From Candidatus Auribacterota bacterium (lineage in GTDB: Bacteria; Auribacterota; JAFGBW01; JAFGJP01), in assembly GCA_016929035.1 (NCBI GenBank), contig JAFGJP010000250.1, forward strand, positions 1 through 9,611: a stretch of 9,611 nucleotides of DNA, given 5' to 3'. Each line of letters begins with the position of its first letter. The first letter of the stretch is position 1. Shown here piece after piece: positions 6,005 to 9,611 of this stretch. The notes under the pieces are model-generated. The model saw nothing but the letters and a program-made list of their open reading frames with translations. It had not been told where the DNA came from and did no database searches. A program made the position numbers and the translations under genes.

Positions 6005-7396
6005 ATGAGAAAGAGACCTAAAATTTTTTGTCTTGTTCATGAAGACAGCCCGATGAATATTTTCTGCTTTCAAGCTTTTCAAAAACTAGAATGTGCTGTG
6101 GAGAGCTATGCTATCAAAGGGAAGGTTCTCACAGAAGGTGTTGTTTCATTTGATTACATGAAGTTTCTGGAAAGACTTTTGACTTTTTCTCCGGACATAC
6201 TGTTTGTCATGAACGTGAACGGGCTTGATGCTTATGGCGGTATCGCTGATGTCTGCAGAGAGAACAATATAAAAATAGCCTGTTGGTTTATCGATAATCC
6301 TTTTTACAGTTTTAGCCTGTGGGAATCGTTTATTGGTTTTGAAAATATTTATTGTTTTGTCTGGGATAAGTTTTATCTGGATGCCGTGAAAGCGCATCAA
6401 AAAAAGGTCATCTACCTGCCACAGGCGGCTTCACCGGAAAATTTTTATCCCAAAGAGCTGACTCCGGAGGAAAAAAAGCATTTTCAAAGCTCGCTTTCTT
6501 TCACAGGAAATCTTGGCCTCAATTATTTATTTAATTTAATTGAAGGATTCAGGAAAGATTACTGTCAGGGGATCAAGAATATCGATTCCTGGTTTTTGCA
6601 GGCGTCTCAGATTGCCATTCAGCAGAGCCGCACAGACTTACGAAAAATATTTCAGGAGATGAGCCTCTATTTCCCGGAAGTCAGTTTGGATTTTAAATCC
6701 GATAGAATTTTTTATCGGGCGCAAAAAATTTTAGAGGCAAGCCTTTCCGTTATTATCCGCCTGTCAATCATTAGAAATCTTCTGCCTTTGGGTATTCAGG
6801 TATGGGGGCTCAGGGAATGGGAAGAAAAAATATCCCCTGAGCATTACAGGGGCCCGGCGGTCTACATGCGTGATATTCCAAAAATTTACAACGCAACGGA
6901 TATTAATGTTGACATTTCACGGTTTCAGCAGCGTATGGGGACAAATCAGCGGATTTTTGATGTGCCTGCCTGCGGGGGCTTCCTTATAACCGATTATAAA
7001 AAAGAGCTTGAAGAATTGTTCGATAAAGATGAGATCGTGGATTATAAAGATACGGATGAGCTGATTCATCAAATCCATTTCTACAAAAACAAGCCGGAGC
7101 TTCGAAAACTCGTTGTGCAGAGAGCCAGAAAAAGGGTTCTGGAAAGTCATACGTATGAGAAAAGAATGCAGAAGATTCTCGACGAAATATCAGGGGACAT
7201 AGACTCTTCTGGTTTGAAAGTCGCTCCCCCTCGAAAAGAAATTCAAGCCTGGCAGAATTATTTTCTGGGAATTGTCCAGGAAAAGAAAGGCGATCACAAA
7301 AGCAGCGAGGATTCATTTAAAAAAGCTGTTTCTTTTTCAAGCTCAGTCAAAAAAGCGGTTAAAAAAAAGCTCTGGCAAAGAGAAGGGGAGATGTGA
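6005..7396 (+). CDS. CgeB-type glycosyltransferase with TPR-like tail
   Basis: 463 residues counted from ATG 6005. It resembles the CgeB / 'spore maturation' glycosyltransferase family, which has a GT-B-like fold in two lobes. The N-terminal lobe (DUF3880-like, about 1-150) shows KIFCLVHEDSP, SPDILFVMNVNG, IACWFIDNPF, YCFVWDKFYLDAVK and VIYLPQAASPENFYP. FTGNLG (167-171) opens the second lobe. That lobe carries the Glyco_trans_1_2 signature VYMRDIPKIYNATDINVDIS, then QQRMGTNQRIFDVPACGGFLITD (307-329) and YEKRMQKILDEI. Residues about 414-445 (AWQNYFLGIVQEKKGD...DSFKKAV) look like a single TPR, followed by a Lys-rich end. No signal peptide or membrane segment is seen, so it is cytoplasmic. The sugar donor and acceptor cannot be told. 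ATG 5963 would add 14 residues unlike the family. Neither start has a clear ribosome binding site; 6005 is preferred because the family-like sequence begins there. Confidence 0.85.
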   Translation: MRKRPKIFCLVHEDSPMNIFCFQAFQKLECAVESYAIKGKVLTEGVVSFDYMKFLERLLTFSPDILFVMNVNGLDAYGGIADVCRENNIKIACWFIDNPFYSFSLWESFIGFENIYCFVWDKFYLDAVKAHQKKVIYLPQAASPENFYPKELTPEEKKHFQSSLSFTGNLGLNYLFNLIEGFRKDYCQGIKNIDSWFLQASQIAIQQSRTDLRKIFQEMSLYFPEVSLDFKSDRIFYRAQKILEASLSVIIRLSIIRNLLPLGIQVWGLREWEEKISPEHYRGPAVYMRDIPKIYNATDINVDISRFQQRMGTNQRIFDVPACGGFLITDYKKELEELFDKDEIVDYKDTDELIHQIHFYKNKPELRKLVVQRARKRVLESHTYEKRMQKILDEISGDIDSSGLKVAPPRKEIQAWQNYFLGIVQEKKGDHKSSEDSFKKAVSFSSSVKKAVKKKLWQREGEM

Positions 7397-7414
7397 CGCT
7401 GAAATTTATAAGAG

Positions 7415-8392
7415 TTATAAATAACCGGTTAACTTATCGAAATATCCCACCCAGAAAGAGATGACTTTCCATGCGACAAAAAGGGCGATCCCGAAAAAGA
7501 CAAGCTTGGGAAGTAGTTTTTCTATCAGCTCGAGCTGCATTTCTATTTTTTCGCTGTAGATCGAAAGAAGCTGAAGAAGCGTCTTGTCAAGGCTGCCTGT
7601 CTTCTCCCCGGCCGTGAGAAGATTCGTATCTGTAAGAGGGATGAGAGAATTTTGAGAAAGAGCATCCTCAAGAGGCATGTTTTGACCTATTTTTCGAAGG
7701 ATCGGCTCCAAAGAGTGCTTGAGCCCCTTATGGCTGATAAAATGAGCGCTTTCCATAAAGGACCGCCTCAGGTCATATCCTGCATCATAAAGATAATAAA
7801 AGCTGATGTAAAACCTGTAAAGCGAGAAGCTTTTGATTATTTTACCTAATATTGGTATTTTCAATAAGATATAATTAAAGCTTAAAGAAAAAGGATCCAG
7901 AGTGGAAAGCGTTTTATAAAGGAACCAGCAAAGGACAACCACAAGATAAAGAGCAGAAAGCGTCTTTGTCACAAAAAGGACATAAGAGAGAAACCCCTGG
8001 CTGAAAATGAGATATAAGGGAGGCGCAATAATGGCGAAATGAAGAAGAAAAAGAGGATAGATCAAGGCCCCTGTTATTCTTTTCTGAAATGTCAGCTCCC
8101 TTTGGATAAAAGAGGAAATCTTCCTGGCTATTTCAGGCAATTTGCCACTTTTTTCTCCGGCAGAAAGGAGATTGAGGAAAAGCTGGGGAAAGGCCTTTCT
8201 CCGGGAAGATGATTCAGAAAAAGAACTGCCTCGGCCGATGTCAAAGCGGATAAGAGACAGGGTCTTATGAAAATTACCTTTAATCCCCGGAGAATTTTCA
8301 AGGGTTTCGACAGCGCGGAGAATAGGAATTCCCGCTTCAAGAAGAGTTGAAAGCTCGCTGAAAAAGACAAATTGTTCTTTCCTGGAGACCAT
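7415..8392 (-). CDS. Short GspF/PilC-family inner-membrane platform protein
   Basis: 325 residues with the duplicated T2SSF domain of GspF/PilC, the inner-membrane protein that couples the assembly ATPase to the growing pilus or pseudopilus. Repeat one spans about residues 5-130 (FFSELSTLLEAGIPILRAVE, LLSAGEKSGKLPEIARKI). Repeat two spans about 192-318 (FYISFYYLYDAGYDLRRSF, LLTAGEKTGSLDKTLLQL). The matching AGEKSGKL (78-85) and AGEKTGSL (261-268) confirm the internal duplication. Hydrophobic segments lie near 110-133, 140-160 and 295-316. Usual members are about 400 residues; this one starts directly at the first repeat and lacks the N-terminal cytoplasmic extension of about 60-80 residues. 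The start (ATG complementary to 8390-8392) suits the domain edge, but no ribosome binding site precedes it. It ends tail-to-tail with the glycosyltransferase gene, leaving 18 bases. No assembly ATPase gene is adjacent. GspF versus PilC cannot be decided. Confidence 0.88.
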   Translation of the reverse strand: MVSRKEQFVFFSELSTLLEAGIPILRAVETLENSPGIKGNFHKTLSLIRFDIGRGSSFSESSSRRKAFPQLFLNLLSAGEKSGKLPEIARKISSFIQRELTFQKRITGALIYPLFLLHFAIIAPPLYLIFSQGFLSYVLFVTKTLSALYLVVVLCWFLYKTLSTLDPFSLSFNYILLKIPILGKIIKSFSLYRFYISFYYLYDAGYDLRRSFMESAHFISHKGLKHSLEPILRKIGQNMPLEDALSQNSLIPLTDTNLLTAGEKTGSLDKTLLQLLSIYSEKIEMQLELIEKLLPKLVFFGIALFVAWKVISFWVGYFDKLTGYL

Positions 8393-8469
8393 AGAGTTAA
8401 ATTATGCTTTTTTTAGTTCTAATAAAAACTGCTTTTTTACTCTATTTTTAATGTCGTATAATATATCTT

Positions 8470-8504
8470 ATGTTAACTTGTGTGGATTCAGTGAATTTTA
8501 ACAT
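8470..8504. repeat. Nested dyad in the spacer upstream of the GspF-like gene
   Basis: ATGTTAA (8470-8476) and TTAACAT (8498-8504) form a 7-bp inverted repeat enclosing a second dyad, ATTCAGTGAAT (8486-8496). It lies between the stop of the Nnr gene and the start of the GspF-like gene, both on the minus strand. It could be an operator or an RNA hairpin. No T-run follows in the minus direction, so it is not a classic terminator for the Nnr gene. No convincing promoter was found in 8393-8528. Confidence 0.35.
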
Positions 8505-8528
8505 TTTTCTTTAACTTTCTGAAATAGA

Positions 8529-9611
8529 TTACCTTAAAATTGAATTTATGGCTTGGGGTATTTTTTCAATAATATCTGAGGCAGTGATGCCGTAAGATCC
8601 TTTTTCCTGCAGAATGAGATCTCCGGCCAAACCATGGATATAGACTGATGATATTATGGCATCGATGAGCTCTTTGTCTTTAAATCCGCTGAAAGCAGAC
8701 AGAATGCCGGTTAAAACATCACCGGTACCTGCTGTTGAAAGACAAGGATTTCCGCTTGAATTAACGAATAGGCGCCCTTCTGGTGTTGAAATAAGCGAAT
8801 TGTAGCCCTTCAGAACGATAAAAACGCGGTATTTCCTGGAAAATTGCTGGATGCATGTCATGCGGTCCTTGAGGATCTCATTGAGTGAAAAACCGCTCAA
8901 ACGGCTGAATTCTTTTGGATGAGGCGTTAAGACAACGTGTTTCAGAGAGTTTTTACGCAAAAGAGACAGATTTTGAGCAAGAATGTTAATGCCGTCTGCA
9001 TCAATGATCAAGGGCTTGCCTGAAAATTTGTTAAAAAGAAAAGAAAGTGATTGAGAATGATCTTTATTATTGCAGATTCCAGGCCCAAAGCCTATGGATG
9101 AATATTGAGAAAAATTAATAGAAATCCGTAAGTAATTGGAAATAGTAGCGTTATGTTTAATTACTTTATAAGTCACTTCAGGATAATAGGTTAACAGTAT
9201 ATTTCTTAACTTTTCAGATGCAAGGGCAGTAATGACGCCTGCGTTTGCCTTTAAAGCTGCTCCTGCGCAGAGAATAAGAGCACCAGGATAGGCATCTGAA
9301 CCGGCTATAAGAAGAGGCCTTCCAAAATCACCTTTATGGCTGATAACCGGTTTTTTTGAAATAAAACGGCAGATGTCGTTTTTTTCTATGAAAAAGACCC
9401 TTGAGCGCACCTCTTCGACAAGCTCCTTTGGAAACCCGATATCAACAGGAATGATTTTCCCGCATTTTTTTTGGCCTTCGATGCTGAGAAACATGCCGAT
9501 TTTAGGAAGACCCATGGTAACGGTCACATCAGACAAAAAGCTGAAGCCTCTGCCTGTATTGGCGTCCATGCCGCTCGGCACATCAACAGCTATCTTCAGG
9601 CTGTTAGAACC
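8529..9611 (-). CDS. nnr: Bifunctional NAD(P)H-hydrate epimerase/ADP-dependent dehydratase, 5' part missing
   Basis: Repairs damaged NADHX/NADPHX in the cytoplasm: the NnrE part epimerises the hydrate and the NnrD part dehydrates it using ADP. The frame is open to the window edge, so 360 residues are visible of about 500 and the true start lies outside. The GTG complementary to 9579-9581 is internal: it codes the second Val of the YjeF N-domain motif AVDVPSGMDANTG (residues 8-20 of the visible part). The NnrD kinase-like domain follows: HKGDFGRPLLIAGS with YPGA (about 92-111), SSIGFGPGI, DADGIN (204-209), LTPHPKEF (228-235), VLKG, and the nucleotide-site/catalytic AGTGDVLTG (294-302). It ends ASDIIEKIPQAI. 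All signature motifs are intact, so it is probably functional. It is transcribed toward the GspF-like gene across a 136-base spacer; no functional link is evident. Confidence 0.95.
   Translation of the reverse strand, partial: GSNSLKIAVDVPSGMDANTGRGFSFLSDVTVTMGLPKIGMFLSIEGQKKCGKIIPVDIGFPKELVEEVRSRVFFIEKNDICRFISKKPVISHKGDFGRPLLIAGSDAYPGALILCAGAALKANAGVITALASEKLRNILLTYYPEVTYKVIKHNATISNYLRISINFSQYSSIGFGPGICNNKDHSQSLSFLFNKFSGKPLIIDADGINILAQNLSLLRKNSLKHVVLTPHPKEFSRLSGFSLNEILKDRMTCIQQFSRKYRVFIVLKGYNSLISTPEGRLFVNSSGNPCLSTAGTGDVLTGILSAFSGFKDKELIDAIISSVYIHGLAGDLILQEKGSYGITASDIIEKIPQAINSILR

Noticed and set aside
8457..8462. Perfect TATAAT on the plus strand
   Set aside because: No acceptable -35 element at 16-18 bp and no plus-strand gene follows; the spacer is AT-rich enough for chance matches.
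9579..9581. GTG as the start codon of the Nnr gene
   Set aside because: The frame continues upstream with sequence (KIAVD before VPSGMD) that completes the YjeF N-domain motif, so this codon is internal.

Overview
The window looks like bacterial chromosome from a diderm (Gram-negative type) lineage. It carries type IV pilus / type II secretion parts, an exported protein with a Sec signal peptide, a CgeB-type glycosyltransferase and the housekeeping NAD(P)H-hydrate repair enzyme. Base composition is moderate in the genes and strongly AT-rich between them. No phage, transposon, CRISPR or tRNA signature was seen. The oversized GspK-like protein, the tiny lysine/alanine protein and the CgeB-type enzyme together suggest an uncultured environmental lineage (for example Omnitrophota or a relative in the PVC neighbourhood). 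That placement is a guess, not something the sequence proves.

Layout. Bases 1-5360 (+ strand) are a tight four-gene run. It holds a GspI/PilV-like prepilin, a GspJ/PilW-like prepilin, a 1042-residue GspK-like tip pseudopilin, and an exported protein of unknown function. The order I-J-K matches type II secretion operons, so these are probably the minor pseudopilins that prime a pseudopilus or pilus and form its tip. Bases 5361-5645 are a very AT-rich spacer with overlapping inverted repeats and a sigma70-like promoter. Bases 5646-5729 encode a 27-residue protein that is almost entirely Lys and Ala, with a perfect Shine-Dalgarno sequence and a strong terminator. From about 6005 to 7396 lies a CgeB-type glycosyltransferase gene with a TPR-like tail. 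On the minus strand, ending only 18 bases from it, is a short GspF/PilC-family inner-membrane protein (8392-7415). Beyond that is the 3' part of a bifunctional NAD(P)H-hydrate epimerase/dehydratase gene, which runs off the right edge.

How the genes fit. The pseudopilin run and the GspF-like platform protein belong to the same kind of machine but sit on opposite strands, with unrelated genes between them, and no assembly ATPase or prepilin peptidase is present here. The most unusual item is the GspK-like protein. It has a DnaJ-style CxxCxGxG pair inserted inside its helix-hairpin-helix region and a long C-terminal part with LamG-like features, suggesting an elaborated, possibly adhesive or substrate-binding tip. 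The second is the minimal histone-tail-like gene, whose 3' end can form two mutually exclusive hairpins.
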